A stretch of DNA of 64,000 nucleotides from Dugong dugon (lineage: Eukaryota; Chordata; Mammalia; Sirenia; Dugongidae), in the NCBI GenBank assembly GCA_030035585.1, contig CM057465.1, forward strand, positions 30,026,001-30,090,000, given 5' to 3'. Shown piece after piece: positions 35,801-46,949 of this stretch; position 1 is the first letter of the stretch, and each line of letters begins with the position of its first letter. Both the position numbers and the translations under genes were made by a program. The notes beneath the pieces are model-generated. The model did no database searches, was not told where the DNA came from, and saw only the letters and a list, made by a program, of their open reading frames with translations.

Positions 35801-36786
35801 AATGAAAAAAGACCCATACCTCACACCATGTAAAAAAACAACTCAAAATGGAACAAAGACCTAAATATGAAATCTAAAATGATAAAGATCATGGAAGAAA
35901 AAATAGGGACAACACTAGGGACCCTAATACATGGCATGAATAGCATACAAACAATTACTAGCAACACACAAACACCAGAAGAGAAACTAGGTAACTGGAA
36001 ACTCCTAAAAATCAAACACGTATGATCATCAAAAGACTTCACCAAAAGAGTCAAAAGACAACCTACAGACTGAGAAAAACAATTTTGGCTAGGAAATATA
36101 GGATAAGGGTCTAATCCCTTAAATCTTCAAGATACTTCAACACTTCAACAACAAAAATATAAATAATGAAATTAAAAATGGGCAAAAGATATGAACAGCC
36201 ACTTCACCAAAGAAGACATTTAGGTCACTAACAGACACATGAGGAAAAGTTCACGATGATTAGCCATTAGAGAAAGGCGAATCAAAACTACATTGAGATG
36301 CCATCTCACCCCAACAAGGCTAGCACTAATCCAAAAAACACAAATTAACAAATGTTGGAGAGATTGTGAAGAGATTGGAACTCTTATGCACTGCTGGTGG
36401 GAATGTAAAATGGTATGACCACTTTGAAAAACAATATGGCACTTCCTTAAAAAGCTAGAAATATGAACACCATATCATCCAGCAATCCCACTCCTAGGAA
36501 TATACCCGAGAGAAATAAGAGCCTAACACAAATAGACATATGCACACTCATGTTCATTGCAGAACTATTCACAACAGCAAAAAGATGGATACAACCTAAC
36601 TGCCCATCAACAGACAAATGGATAAACAAATTATGGTACATATACACAGTGGAATACTATGCAACAATAAAGAACAAAGATGAATCTGGGAAACATCTCC
36701 CAACATAGATGAATCTGGAGAGCATTATGCTGAGTGAAATAAATCAGTCACAAAAGGACAAATATTGTATGAGACCACTGTTATAA
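32805..36786 (+). pseudogene. L1 copy B ORF2, broken, with SINE insertion
   Basis: Begins ATGACAGAAGTAAACTCC and ends with the usual KYCMRPLL-type terminus and TAA at 36784. The endonuclease part has LQETPLRHKDI and a GDFN-type motif (GGAGACTTCAAC at about 33410). The RT core has [12 protein letters not shown] and [12 protein letters not shown] (FADD at 35062-35073). The C-terminal part has [18 protein letters not shown]-like sequence, with the cysteine-histidine motif. An AfroSINE (33083-33245) splits the endonuclease region. Frames are broken many times, so it is a pseudogene, but all domains of a full ORF2 are represented. Confidence 0.88.
33083..33245 (-). mobile_element. AfroSINE inserted in L1 copy B ORF2
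   Basis: Minus-strand SINE: tail TGTTGCTGTCAAGTCAATTC at left, head CCACTGTGCCACAAGGGCTC at right. Flanks AGATAAA (left) and GGATAAA (right) look like a slightly diverged target duplication. The L1 frame resumes after it. Confidence 0.87.
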
Positions 36787-37032
36787 GAATTCAAGAAAAG
36801 GTTTACACACAGAGAAAAGCATTCTTTGATGGTTACTAGGGTAGGGAGGGAAAGCGAGGGAAAGTCACTATCTAGGTATTAGACAAGTGTCAACTTTGAT
36901 GAAGGGAAGAACAAAACACAATACAGGGGAAATCAGCACAACTAGACCGAAGCAAAAGCATAGTAGTTTCCTAACACTTTCCAAACACTTTGAGGGACTG
37001 AGTAGTTAGGCCTGGGGCCTGCGGACCATAGT

Positions 37033-37892
37033 CTAGGGGACTTCCAGGTCAATTGGCATAACATATTTCAGGTTGTTAATGAGTCTTCTTCCAATCCTGA
37101 TGCCACGGTTCTCTTCATATAGTCCAGCTTCTTGCATTATTTGTTCATTATACAGATTGAATAAGTATGGTGAAAGGATACAACCCTGATGCATACCTTT
37201 CCTGATTTTAAACCACTCAGTATCCCCTTGTTCTGTTTGAATGACTACCTCTTGGTCTATGTACAGGTTCCTCAAGAACACAACTAAGTGCTCTAGAATT
37301 CCCATTCTTCGCAATGTTATCCATAATTTTTATGATCCACACAGTCAAATGCCTTTGCATAGTCGATAAAACACAGGTAAACATCTTTTTGGTATTGTCT
37401 GCTTTCAGACAAGATCCACCTGACATCAGCAATGATTTCCCTTGTTCCACATCCTGTTCTGAATCCTGCTAGAATTTCTGTCAGTTCCAAGTCGATGTAC
37501 TGCTACAACAGCTTTTGAATGATCATCAGCAAAATTTTATTTGTGTGTGATATCAATGATATTGATCAATAATTTCCACATTCTGTTGGATCATCTTTCT
37601 TTGGAATGGGCATAGATATGAATCTCTTTCAGTCTGTTGGCCAAGTATCTGTCTTCCAAATTTCTTGGCAAGATGAGTGAACAAGGACACCCATTTGTTG
37701 AAACATCTCAACTGGCATTCCTTCAATTCCTGGAGCCTTGTTTTTTGCCAATGCCTTCAGTGTAGCTTGGACTTCTTCCCTCAGTTGTTCTTGATCATAT
37801 CCTACCTTCTGAAGTAGTTGAACATCGACCAATTCTTTTTGGTACAGTGACTCTGTATTCCTTCTATCTTCTTTTGATGCTTCCTGCTTCAA
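37033..37892 (-). pseudogene. RTE reverse transcriptase N-terminal and palm fragments
   Basis: Three frame fragments read in order on the minus strand. 37629-37892 holds the finger region (NKAPGIEGMPVEMFQQ; IWKTDTWP). 37217-37600 holds AGFRTGCGTREIIADVRW and CFIDYAKAFDCVDH, the latter with the first catalytic Asp of the palm. 37033-37314 holds RNLYIDQEVVIQTEQGDTEW and QGCILSPYLFNLY. The frame then passes into L1 3'UTR sequence after INNL, so the YADD box is absent. Confidence 0.8.
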
Positions 37893-39480
37893 TTAATATT
37901 TTCTCTGTATAATCCTTCGATATAGCAGCTTGAAGCTTGAATTTTTTTCAGTTCTTTCAGCTTGAGAAAAGCTGAGAAAGTTCTTCACTTTTAGTTTTCC
38001 AACTCCAGGTCTTTGCACATTTTATTATAATACTTTACTTTGTTTTCTTGAGCCATCTTTTGGAATATTTGGTTCATTTCTCTTCATCATTTCTTCCTTT
38101 CACTTTAGCTATTCTACATTCAAGAGCAAACTTTGGAGTCTCTTCTGACATCCATTCTGGTCTTTTCTTTCTTCCCTGTCTTTTCAGTAACCTCTGGATT
38201 TCTTCATATATGATGTCTTTGATGTCATTCCACAAGTTGTCTGATCGTCAGTCATTAGTGCTCAATGCGTCAAATATATTCTTGAGAAGGTCTCTAAATT
38301 AAGGTGGGATATACTCAAGGTTGTACTTTGGCTCTTGAGGACTTGTTCTAATTTTCTTCAGCCTCAACCTGAACTCACAAATGAGAAACTGATCATCTGT
38401 TCTGCAGTCGGCTCCTGGCCTTATTCTGACTGGTGATTTTGAGCTTTTCCATCACTTCTTTCCAAGAATATAGTTAATTTGATTCCTGCATATTCCATTC
38501 GGTGAGGTCACCATTTATGTTGTTGAAAAAAAGGTATTTTCAATGAAGAAATCATTGGTCTTGCAAAATTCTATCATGTGATCTCTGCCATTGTTTGTAT
38601 CACCAAGACCACATTTTCCAATCACTGTTCCCTCTTCTATGTTTCCAACTTTTGCATTTCAATCACTAATAATTATCAATGTATCTTGATTGCATGTTTG
38701 CTCAATTTCAGACTGCAGAAGTTGATAAAAATCATCAATATCTTCATCTCTGGCCTCAATGGTTGGTGTATAAATTTGAATAATCGTTGGATCAACTGGT
38801 TGTCCTGTAGGCAAGTGGATAGTATACTATCACTGACAGCATTGTACTTCAGAATAGATCTTGAAATGTCCTTTTTGACGATGAATGCAACACCACTCCT
38901 CTTCAATTTGTCATTCCCGGCATAGTAGACCATATGATTGTCCGATTCAAAATGACCAATACCAGTCCATTTCAGCTCACTAATGCCTAGGATATAAATC
39001 TTTATGTTTCTCATTTCATTTTTGATGTTTCCCATTTTCTTAGCTTCATAGTTCTTACATTCCATGTTTCTATTATTGATGAATGTCTGAAGCTGTTTCT
39101 TTTCATTTTGAGTCATGCCACACAGGAAAATGAAGGTCCCTAAAGCTTGACTCCATCAACATCATTAAGGTAGACTCTGCTTTGAGGAGGCGGCTCTTCC
39201 CCAGCTGTATTTTGAATTCCTTCCAACCTGAGGGGCTCATCTTCCAGCACTATATCAGACAATGTTCCGTTGCTATACATAATGTTTTCATTGGATAATT
39301 TTTTTTAGAAGTGGACTGCCAGGTCCTTCTTCCTAGTCTGTTATAGTCTGAAAGCTCAGCTGAAACCTGTCCATCATGAGTGACCCTCCTGGTATTTGAA
39401 ATACTGGTGACATGGCTTCCAGAATCACAGCAACATGCAAGCCACCACAGTACGACAAAGTGACAGATCCATGGGACTTG
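37073..39480 (-). mobile_element. RTE-clade LINE: 5' region, endonuclease and N-terminal RT
   Basis: On the minus strand this copy holds, 5' to 3', a leader (39480 to about 39120) and an apurinic-type endonuclease segment (38676-39116, with ILGISELKWTGIGHFESD and KRSGVAFIVKKDI). After a decayed middle come the RT N-terminal part (37629-37892, ALAKNKAPGIEGMPVEMF) and RT palm sequence (about 37340-37480, FIDYAKAFDCVDH, then 37033-37314 with IRKGMHQGCILSPYLFNLY). It ends just before the YADD box, where L1 sequence takes over. The 3' end that LINEs normally keep is missing here. Several stops and shifts break it. Confidence 0.85.
38676..39116 (-). pseudogene. RTE endonuclease domain, remnant
   Basis: A 146-codon open stretch with EN motifs of RTE elements: NMECKNYEAKKMGNIKNEM (start of domain), ILGISELKWTG (with the catalytic Glu of SELKW) and YYAGNDKLKRSGVAFIV. 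The domain's distal Asp/His motifs are not in the same frame. The endonuclease nicks genomic DNA to prime reverse transcription. A longer-than-chance open frame, but isolated and without the rest of the polyprotein. Confidence 0.8.
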
Positions 39481-39489
39481 TAATGGTAG

Positions 39490-41430
39490 CTGGGCCCTAA
39501 CTGATTCTTCTGGTCTCATGGCAGGAGGCAGTTGTTCATGGAGAGAATTAGTCACACATTCCATATCTTCCTTCTGTTGGTTCAGGGAAATAAAGACCAA
39601 CTGCCATGCCTTAGAAAGCCACTTGCAAGCTTTTAAGACCCCAGGCACTATGCGATTAACTAGGAGGTAGAACAGAAGCACTAAGCATTTCATTAGGCCA
39701 ATTAACTGGAATGTCCCATGAAATCATGATCCTAAACCTCCCAACCAAGGAAAAAAAATCCCATGAAGTTTTGGGTGTACATATGCAGCCTCAGCAGCTA
39801 CTCTTTTTAGTTATTGTTGTTGTAAGTATATCTCTCATACAACTTACGCTAGTTCAACTATTTTCCGGTGTAAAACTTTTTGATAGCAATTACAATAGTC
39901 AGCTATGCAACCCTATCCTTAATCAATGTGATTTTTCCGTCACTATAAACTGAAACTCAGTACTCCATAAGCAATAATTTCCTCTTTCCCCCTCTCCCTT
40001 ACCCCTGCTAACCACTAAGAAACTTTGGTCTCTATACACTTGCCTGTTTTTGTCTTTTAATATAAGTGAAGTCATACAATATTTGTTCTTTTGTGATTGA
40101 CTCATTTTACTCATCAAAATGTCTTCAAGCTCCATCCATATTGTAGCATGTATCCAGACTTTGTTTCTTCTATTGGCTGAGTAGTATTCCATTGTACGTG
40201 TATACCACATTTTGTTTGTCCAGCCATCTGTTGATGAACATTTAGGTTGTTTCCACCTTTTGGCTATTGTAAATAATGCTGTGATGAACATTGGTGTACA
40301 AGTCTCTGTTTGAGTCTCTGCTTTCCAGTCTTTTGGGTATGTGTCTAGGAGCGTGATTTCTGGGTCATATGGTAGTTCTATTTTTAGTTTTCTGAGGAAC
40401 TGCCACACTGTTTTCCACAACGGCTCTACCATTTTGCATTCCCACCAGCAACGGAGAAGCATTCCAATTTCCCCACATCCTTGCTAATATTTGTTGTTTT
40501 CTGTTTTTTTTTTTTTAATCTTAGCCATCCTGAACCACAACACCAAACCTGCTACTGTCCAGTCGATTCCGACTAATAGCGACCCTATAGGACAGAGTAG
40601 AACTGTCCCATAGGGTTTCCAAGGAATGGCTAGTAGATTCAAACTGTTAACCTTTTTGTTAGCAGCTGAGCTCTTAACCACTGCACCACCAGTGCTCCTA
40701 GCCATCCTAGTAGGAGTGAAATGGTATCTCATTGTGGTTTTGACTTGCATTTCTCTCATGGCTAATGACATTAAACATCTTTCCATGTGTTTGGTGGCCA
40801 TTTGAATGTCCTATTTGGTGAAATACCTATTCAAATCCTTTGTCCATTTTATGATTTGGTTAATTGTCTGTTATTAAGTTGTTGAAGTTTTGTATATATT
40901 TTAGTTATTAGATTCTTATCATGTCACCGTAAGATATTCTCCCATTCAGTGACTTGTCTTTTCACTTTTTTGGTAAAGTCTATGATGAACAAATATTTTA
41001 ACTTTTATGAGGTCCCATTCATTTTTTTTGTCTTTTGCTGTTTGTACTTTTGTTATTATATTATATAATCAATTTTTAAAAGGTGAGACCAACAGCATTC
41101 CCCTACATTTTCTTCTAAAAACAAGTTTTCATTTGCAAGTTCAAGTTTTCGTTTGCATGTTTAGGTCCTGAATTTATTTCCAATTTGTTTTTGTTCATGG
41201 TGTGAGGCATAGATCATGTTTAATTTTTCCCAGCACCTTTTATTGAAGAGACTCTTCTTTCCCCATTTTTAACCCTTGTTAAAAATAAGTTGACCATAGA
41301 TATATGAGTTTCTTTCTAGATTTTCAATTCTAATCTATTGCTCTATGTGTCTATCGTTATACCACTACCAGGCTGTTTTGATTACTGTAGTTGTATAACA
41401 TGGTAAAATTTATTTTCGTTAGTATTGTAA
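39490..41430 (-). mobile_element. Older L1 3' half (ORF2 C-terminus and 3'UTR), with a SINE
   Basis: Minus strand. 39923-40462 keeps a 179-codon frame encoding the ORF2 C-terminus ([50 protein letters not shown]). The 3'UTR (about 39490-39960) includes CTTTTAAGACCCCAGGCACT in plus orientation, shared with the other L1 3'UTRs here. ORF2 sequence continues to about 41430. The AfroSINE at 40532-40698 splits it. More diverged than copies C and D. The border with the RTE leader near 39480 is approximate. Confidence 0.8.
40532..40698 (-). mobile_element. AfroSINE with perfect 10-bp target duplication
   Basis: Minus-strand SINE within an old L1. TAGCCATCCT is duplicated exactly at 40522-40531 and 40699-40708. 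Tail GTCCAGTCGATTCCGACTAA and head CTGCACCACCAGTGCTCC are both visible. Confidence 0.93.
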
Positions 41431-42952
41431 GAAGATATGATTCAACAACTCATGAAAAGAGGATATGAAGGGTAACATGCTATTTATATAATTACTTGTC
41501 TATTTGTACTTAATATTTGGCTGCCAGTATTATATGAGTCTTTATCTTGTGTACAGCATTATAACTCTTAAGTTATCAACAAAACTTGTAAAAACAGAGA
41601 TAGTTCCTCCTATACACTTATCTCACATGGCACTGCTTCTAATAAGAAGAGCAGTAGAGTTAGCAGGAATGAGTAATAGGCAAATAGAATTAGTATAATG
41701 AATGCAGCAATGCACGCTTAAATTAACCTTTGTGATGGCAAAATGGGCAGTGTGTTTACATGTCTAAATAAAAGAGAGTAGATTTACTAAATTTCTTACA
41801 AGTTGTGTGCGGCATGTAGAAATGACAGACAGATAGACGGACAGGTAGGTAGATAGACAGATAACTTTTTGTTAAGTACCAGAGTTTATTTGCTTGCCTT
41901 TGGTGTAATATATAGTTAGAGCCACTCCTTCAGTGTGAACTCTGTTTTCCCATTTCCTACCCAAAATTCCCATTGTAACATCTTAGCTCATGCTTCTTTA
42001 CTCTGCACAATTCCACCGAACATCAAGGAAGAACACTGAAACTCTTTCCTATGTATTCTAATAAGTGAGGTAGATTTTTATCTACTTAAACTAAATTATT
42101 ATATTTAATTCTGCCTAAGCATCACAGATGAGGGTGAGCTTTTATGGTATAAAAATAGTGTTTGCAAATAATAAAGTGTTAACCAAAAATGTACGTAAAT
42201 ATTCACAGCTCAAACACTATAGCCTTACACTCTTAAGTAGATAGACATAGCCATAAATATTAAGAGATTTTGAAGAATGTACTAGAAAGGGGAGTGATCA
42301 GGTGTTCTCTTCACATATTTAGATATGATAATATTACTAGAAAGAGAAGTAAAGGGTATTATATATGAAATACATCAATTCAGTAAGCTATTTCATAACT
42401 GTATTTCTTAAAACTTGTTTGACTCTAGGGCAGTCTGTGAACAGCAGCCGATTTATTTGGTATTTATTTAAGACCTAAACCTCTGGTCTCCCAATTTGGT
42501 ATACATAGTGAAGAGCAGCAGCAGCTAAAAAATGATAAGGGGGTAGTACGATGCTCATTTCAGGATAGAACCAGAGCAGAATAGAATGAATAAAATCCTC
42601 AAGTCTCAGGGATTTGGAAAAGCAATATGCAGTCCAAGAAATTATAGAATGCCATTCTTTTCTGCATTTTCCATAATTTTTAGCCACATATACTTCTATC
42701 TTTTTTTTTTGGTAATAGCATTTTCTCACTCCTGTTTGTGTGTGTATTTTGACTATGACTTCGATGAACGGGAAATAAAGGGCTACTCAAATTAAGAATA
42801 GTAAACTGAGTGGAAATAAAGCCTTTGTTTATCTTCATTGTCCTTACTTATGGTGAAAATTGTGTTTATAGATTTTGATATTTTTGATGAATGTTGTGTC
42901 TGTAAAAATAATTGACTGTAAATTGTGAATCTCTGTGTATATCTGTTGCAGG
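41431..42952. other. Single-copy AT-rich sequence
   Basis: Contains a GATA/GACA-type microsatellite at 41824-41863. No gene or clear repeat family otherwise. Confidence 0.5.
41824..41863. repeat. Degenerate (GATA/GACA)n microsatellite
   Basis: Interspersed GACA, GATA and GGTA units. Confidence 0.8.
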
Positions 42953-42972
42953 AAGGGTAATGCCACCCTAAA

Positions 42973-43188
42973 GATGTCTAGAAGGAGCCCTGGAGGAGCA
43001 GTGGTTAAGCACTCCGCTGCTAAGTCAAGATTGGCAGTTCAAAATCACCAGCTGCTCCATGAGAGAAAGATGTGGCAGTCTGCTTCTGTAAAGATTTACA
43101 GCCTTGAAGACCCTATGGGGGCAGTTCTACTCTGTCCTATAGGGTCGCTCTGAGTCAGAATCGACTCTACGGCAATAGTTCAAGACAT
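42973..43188 (+). mobile_element. AfroSINE in the MLT1-like LTR
   Basis: Full-length form with head GGAGCCCTGGAGGAGCAGTG, central segment (TCTGCTTCTGTAAAGATTTA) and tail TATAGGGTCGCTCTGAGTCA. AAGATGTC on the left and AAGACATC on the right look like a diverged target duplication. Confidence 0.88.
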
Positions 43189-43286
43189 CCATGTCCTAAT
43201 CACTGGGAACTGTGAATATGTTATGTTACATGCTAAAGGGGAATTTAGGTTGCAAATGGAATTAAGGTTGCTAATCAGCTGACCAT

Positions 43287-43452
43287 AGCCCTGGTGGTGC
43301 AGTGGTTAAATGTTTGGCTGCTAACTGAATGGTTGACAGTTCAAATCCACCAGCCATTGCTTAAAAACTCTATGGAGTACTTCTACTCTGTCCTATAGGG
43401 TCACTATGAGTCGATATTGACTCGACAGCAATGGATTTTGAGTTTGGGTTTT
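43287..43452 (+). mobile_element. AfroSINE, short form, with 14-bp target duplication
   Basis: Head AGCCCTGGTGGTGCAGTGG, tail TATAGGGTCACTATGAGTCG, then a short G/T-rich end. AATCAGCTGACCAT (43273-43286) and AATCAGTTGACCAT (43453-43466) flank it with one mismatch. It lacks the central segment of its neighbour at 42973-43188. Confidence 0.92.
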
Positions 43453-43846
43453 AATCAGTTGACCATCAAATAGAAAGATTATCCTGGATTTCCAAGGTAG
43501 CCCAATGTAATCTCCTGGATTCTTAAAAGTGGAAGAATGAGGCAGAACTTAGGTCAGAGCGATGCCATTTGAAAAGGACTTTGACCTGTGATTATGGCTA
43601 TGAATATGAAAGAAGGGCCCATGAGCCGAGGAATGTGAGCAGCTTCTAGAAGCTAGAAAAGGCCAAGAAATGGATTCCTCCTAAAGCCTTCAGGAAACAT
43701 GTAGCCCTGCTGATACTTTGAACTTAGCCCAGTGTACTTTAAGCCCATGTTGACTTTTGACCTACAGAACTGTGAGGTAATAAATTTGTGTTGTTTTAAG
43801 CCACTAAGTATGTGGTGGTCTGTTATGAAAGTGATAGGAAATTAAT

Positions 43847-44317
43847 CCAATATCTTTGCTTAATAAATTTATTAACACTACTATTAACCTTCAAAGGGAA
43901 TAATCTACTTAAAATTTACTTATAATCATTTAAAAGTTTATTTCATTTTCCTGTTTAATAAAACATGCCATATTTTCTGTGTATATACTTAAAATAACAG
44001 CATAACATATAAGACAGATAAAATAAAGCATCCGATACATTTTTTAATCTATATTATGTTTCACTCAAGAAATATAGTCAATAACATTGATTTTTAATAT
44101 TATTGTCATTAAAATAATACTTTAACAAAGTTTTGATGATCAACATCTTCAGGAAAAAAAAAAAAAAGAGAGAGCAAAAACAAGAATATTAAAAACTGAT
44201 TATATTGAAATTGCCTTACAAGCCCCAAGCTTTTTTATGAGCTTGTTGCTACTATGAACAACTTCAGACTTTGTAAATGTTTCTCTCAGAACTTGATTTG
44301 TGTGCAGGGAAATATAT
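43847..44317. other. Single-copy AT-rich sequence
   Basis: A run of about 13 A at 44154-44166 is the only notable element. Confidence 0.5.
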
Positions 44318-44328
44318 ATATTTTATAT

Positions 44329-44483
44329 TCAACCCATTGCTGTCGAGTCATTTCTGATTCATAATGACCACATAGGACAGAGTAGAACTGCCCCACAGGG
44401 TTTTCAAGCAACAGCCAGTGGATTCGAACTGCAGATCTTTTGGTTAGCAGTCTAATGCTCAACCACTGTGCCACCAGGGATCC
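44329..44483 (-). mobile_element. AfroSINE with perfect 11-bp target duplication
   Basis: ATATTTTATAT is present at 44318-44328 and 44484-44494. Between them lies a short-form minus-strand SINE (tail TGCTGTCGAGTCATTTCTGA, head CACTGTGCCACCAGGGATCC). Confidence 0.93.
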
Positions 44484-44494
44484 ATATTTTATAT

Positions 44495-44990
44495 AAGAAC
44501 ATAGAATTTTTCCTACTTTGTTTAGACTGTTGTAAAAAGTTTTGAAAATTTTCATTTTCACAATGAATCCTGGAGCCTGTAGTTCCATGGGCTTGAGTCC
44601 ATATTTCTCCCTGTCCACTGACAAATTTATAACTTACATTCAATAGTAAATTTTGTGGCATGCTGCAATGGGCTATATGGTACTGCTTAAGCACATCTAT
44701 TAATTTTCAAGGGTATTTTTCTTTGGCCATAACTTATACAAGGCTCTGTATTATTTATCACCAACTCTCTATAGATCATATAGTTTAGAATGTTTACTGC
44801 TTGGTTTATCTGAATGAGGGAAACAGAAAAGCAGTAAGGCCTTTGTGTATTAATGTTAGGCATGTGGGAGGATACATTATTACCTTCAAAGAAAGAAAGC
44901 TGATATTTGGTGGTTGACTTACACAAATTGTTGACAAATACAGTATAAGACTGTGGTCCAAATGGTTGCTAAATTAATAAACTTGCTGAT
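44495..44990. other. Single-copy sequence
   Basis: No gene or recognised repeat. Short frames on the minus strand lack coding features. Confidence 0.45.
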
Positions 44991-44991
44991 A

Positions 44992-45008
44992 GTATATATA
45001 TATATATA

Positions 45009-45042
<34 letters not shown>

Positions 45043-45143
45043 CACACATATATATGTATATATATATATATACACACATACATATATATATGTATGTATA
45101 TATATATATACACACACACACAAACACACATATATACATATGA
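44992..45143. repeat. Compound (TA)n/(CA)n microsatellite
   Basis: About 150 bp of alternating TA blocks, ATACATACACACATA interruptions and a closing CACACACACAAACACACA. Frames with strings of I, Y and H on both strands are artefacts of this repeat. Confidence 0.97.
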
Positions 45144-45174
45144 AATTAATCTACTAGGACTAAAGTAACAGGTA

Positions 45175-45648
45175 CTTATAGTACAACCTTCCCACTTGTA
45201 GTGCAGTGAATTGCTCTTATATGACCTTCCTAGCCATGGTCTTTTAATTCCCCCAAAATGATTGGCTGGGCCACAATCTTGCAAGGAATTGGTCAGTTTA
45301 CTATGCAAATTGAGTGACTTGCAGTATATTAAGGAGATTGGGTGATTACTATGCAAATGGAATGGCTTATGGTTGACCAAGGGGATTGGTTAGTTCATGG
45401 TCCTGGTGAGAGGATCGTGCCTTGAAATTGACAAGAAGTAAGCTTATATGAGGACCAATCCCATAGAGGTGCAGGAGACCTCACTACCTTCAAGAAGAGT
45501 CTGGCCTGGAGCCCATCCTTTGGACCCAGGGTCCCTGTGCTGAGACCCTTCTAGACCCTTCTACCCCCCCCCCCCAATATGACATGGGACCTTGTCGTTT
45601 GGACTTTAGCCATACTTTAAACAAGTCAGCAGCCTCTATCCCACATTA
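45175..45648 (+). mobile_element. LTR-like element with tandem octamer/CCAAT modules
   Basis: ATTGG occurs at 45261, 45288, 45337 and 45385, and ATGCAAAT at 45303 and 45351. The last three ATTGG copies are spaced by 48-49 bp, like tandem enhancer modules in a retroviral U3. Downstream, GAGCCCATCCTTTGGACCCA and GGTCCCTGTGCTGAGA recall the R/U5 segment of the MaLR LTR at 21375-21410 (CACATCCTTTGGACAGGGGT). A C run of 13 lies at 45565-45577. Termini were not found, so the type of LTR and its limits are uncertain. Confidence 0.5.
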
Positions 45649-46595
45649 ATAGAGGTCTTCTGGAATACACAAAATTCTTTATAGGTATCCAGTGTATTAT
45701 TTCTAAATATATCAGTGCATTTTCTGGGGTTTTTGGAAAGAATCTGCTATGTCTTTGCAGAAGTCACCATCTGCTCCAGAATATTTATAAGTAAAATTAT
45801 TGTTTTGTAGTGTAGGAATAGTTGAGAGTAGTTAGTTTTTGACACTTCTCCCTTCTTTCCGCCTTTCTTTAAACAAATGATGTAAGGACTTCTTATTAGA
45901 GTCACAAACAAGAATCATGGTTTAATATATAATTTAAATACAACATGCATAAAAATAAGTTGGTAGAGAATTTTTGAGGGACATCTACTTGAAATATAGT
46001 CTGTTCACTCTATTTATAGAACTTCGTAAGATTTTGAAAAGGAACATACTTAGTGACTCTCCAACTATATTGGTTACTATTTCTTTTAATAGAGTAATAA
46101 TTGTATCATTCTTACAGATAGTACAGAACTTACACCTGCCCTATAACTTTCAGGATAGATATTTGTTCAGATCTTTAACTTTAAAGATGTCTTTTGACAT
46201 TATTAACAGCTTGGGTTCTTGTTAAAAAGTATATTATTGTTATAAAAATTGGAGCAAAACCTGTATTTTCCTCATTGAACTGCAGAACAGAAAGATGTTT
46301 AAATACACAATTTTATTTTTATTGGTGTGTATTTCATTACTTCTAAGAGCTTAAGGCATATTTTTTCAACTCTGTCAAACACTAATCCTGACAAAATCCT
46401 TGTAAGTTACTGTGTTGTTTAATTAAAATGACAATTAAGTCTTATCCATTGCTCATGACACTAGGGAAAAAGGAAAATAAGTCAAAACACCTCCTACTCT
46501 TCAAATGAGTGTGCATTCTTATGTTGACTATGAGCATTAGTCCAGTGAATTCATTTTATAGTAATCTGCTTTCAACTCCTTCTGATAGTAACATA
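45649..46595. other. Single-copy sequence
   Basis: About 950 bp, AT-rich, with no recognised gene or repeat. The 83-codon frame at 45974-46225 has no family features. Confidence 0.45.
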
Positions 46596-46866
46596 GATAT
46601 TATAATAACACTTTATATTTATACAGCACATTCTGGTTCTACCACTTTTAAATAAATTTTATTTTAACCTTCCAATAGTCATACAAACTGGGATTAGTAA
46701 ATATTACTACAGTATTATCCATTAAAAATTTGAAGAAACTGATGATTCTAAGAGAAAAAATGATCCCACCTCACTCTCCAAGGAGATTGTTGGCATGTAG
46801 CAAAATCAGGACTATAACCATGCTCTCCCACTTCAACTTATTCTAGTGTTGTTCCACTAAACACCA
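46596..46866 (+). mobile_element. MIR-like SINE remnant
   Basis: MIR order: TATTTATACAGCACATTCTG, AACCTTCCAATAGTCATACA, ATTATCCATTAAAAATTTGA, AGAAACTGATGATTC, AAAATCAGGACTATAACCAT, GCTCTCCCACTTC. Diverged. Confidence 0.6.
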
Positions 46867-46949
46867 CTGTCCTTATTTTAGAGGGAAAAAATCCCTTTCA
46901 GTACAACTTTCCAGAAGAGAATGCCTTTGGAAAAAAGTTGCAGTCATTA

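Larger units (their letters stand above)
30018..37072 (+). mobile_element. L1 copy B, nearly complete, 3' end replaced by RTE sequence
   Basis: Plus-strand LINE-1: 5'UTR from about 30018 (GGTGTGGCCAAGATGGTGGA, the classic L1 5' start), ORF1 to 32411, a 393-bp spacer, ORF2 32805-36786 with a SINE inserted, and part of the 3'UTR to about 37072. The 3'UTR (GACCATAGTCTAGGGGACTT, then CAATTGGCATAACATA) matches in reverse the 3'UTRs of the minus-strand copies at 53460-53500 and 58500-58530. It then runs directly into RTE sequence with no poly(A). All frames are broken. Confidence 0.9.
42953..43846 (+). mobile_element. MLT1-like MaLR LTR split by two SINEs
   Basis: Ordered LTR sequence: AATGCCACCCTAAAGATGTC, then CATCCATGTCCTAATCACTG, GGAATTTAGGTTGCAAATGG, AGATTATCCTGGATTTCCAA, GCCCATGAGCCGAGGAATG, GACCTACAGAACTGTGAGGT, AATAAATTTGTGTTGTTTTA, ending near AGGAAATTAAT. 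The AATAAA at about 43781 is the LTR polyadenylation signal. SINEs at 42973-43188 and 43287-43452 interrupt it. Only the LTR is present; no internal region. Confidence 0.8.

Noticed and set aside
39250-39693. 147-codon minus-strand frame as a possible cellular gene
   Set aside because: It crosses the RTE leader and the neighbouring L1 3'UTR; part of it is shared with the RTE derivative at 47167-47465.
44919-45380. 153-codon minus-strand frame and 71-codon plus-strand frame rich in Ile, Tyr and His
   Set aside because: Both read through the TA/CA microsatellite at 44992-45143; composition artefact.
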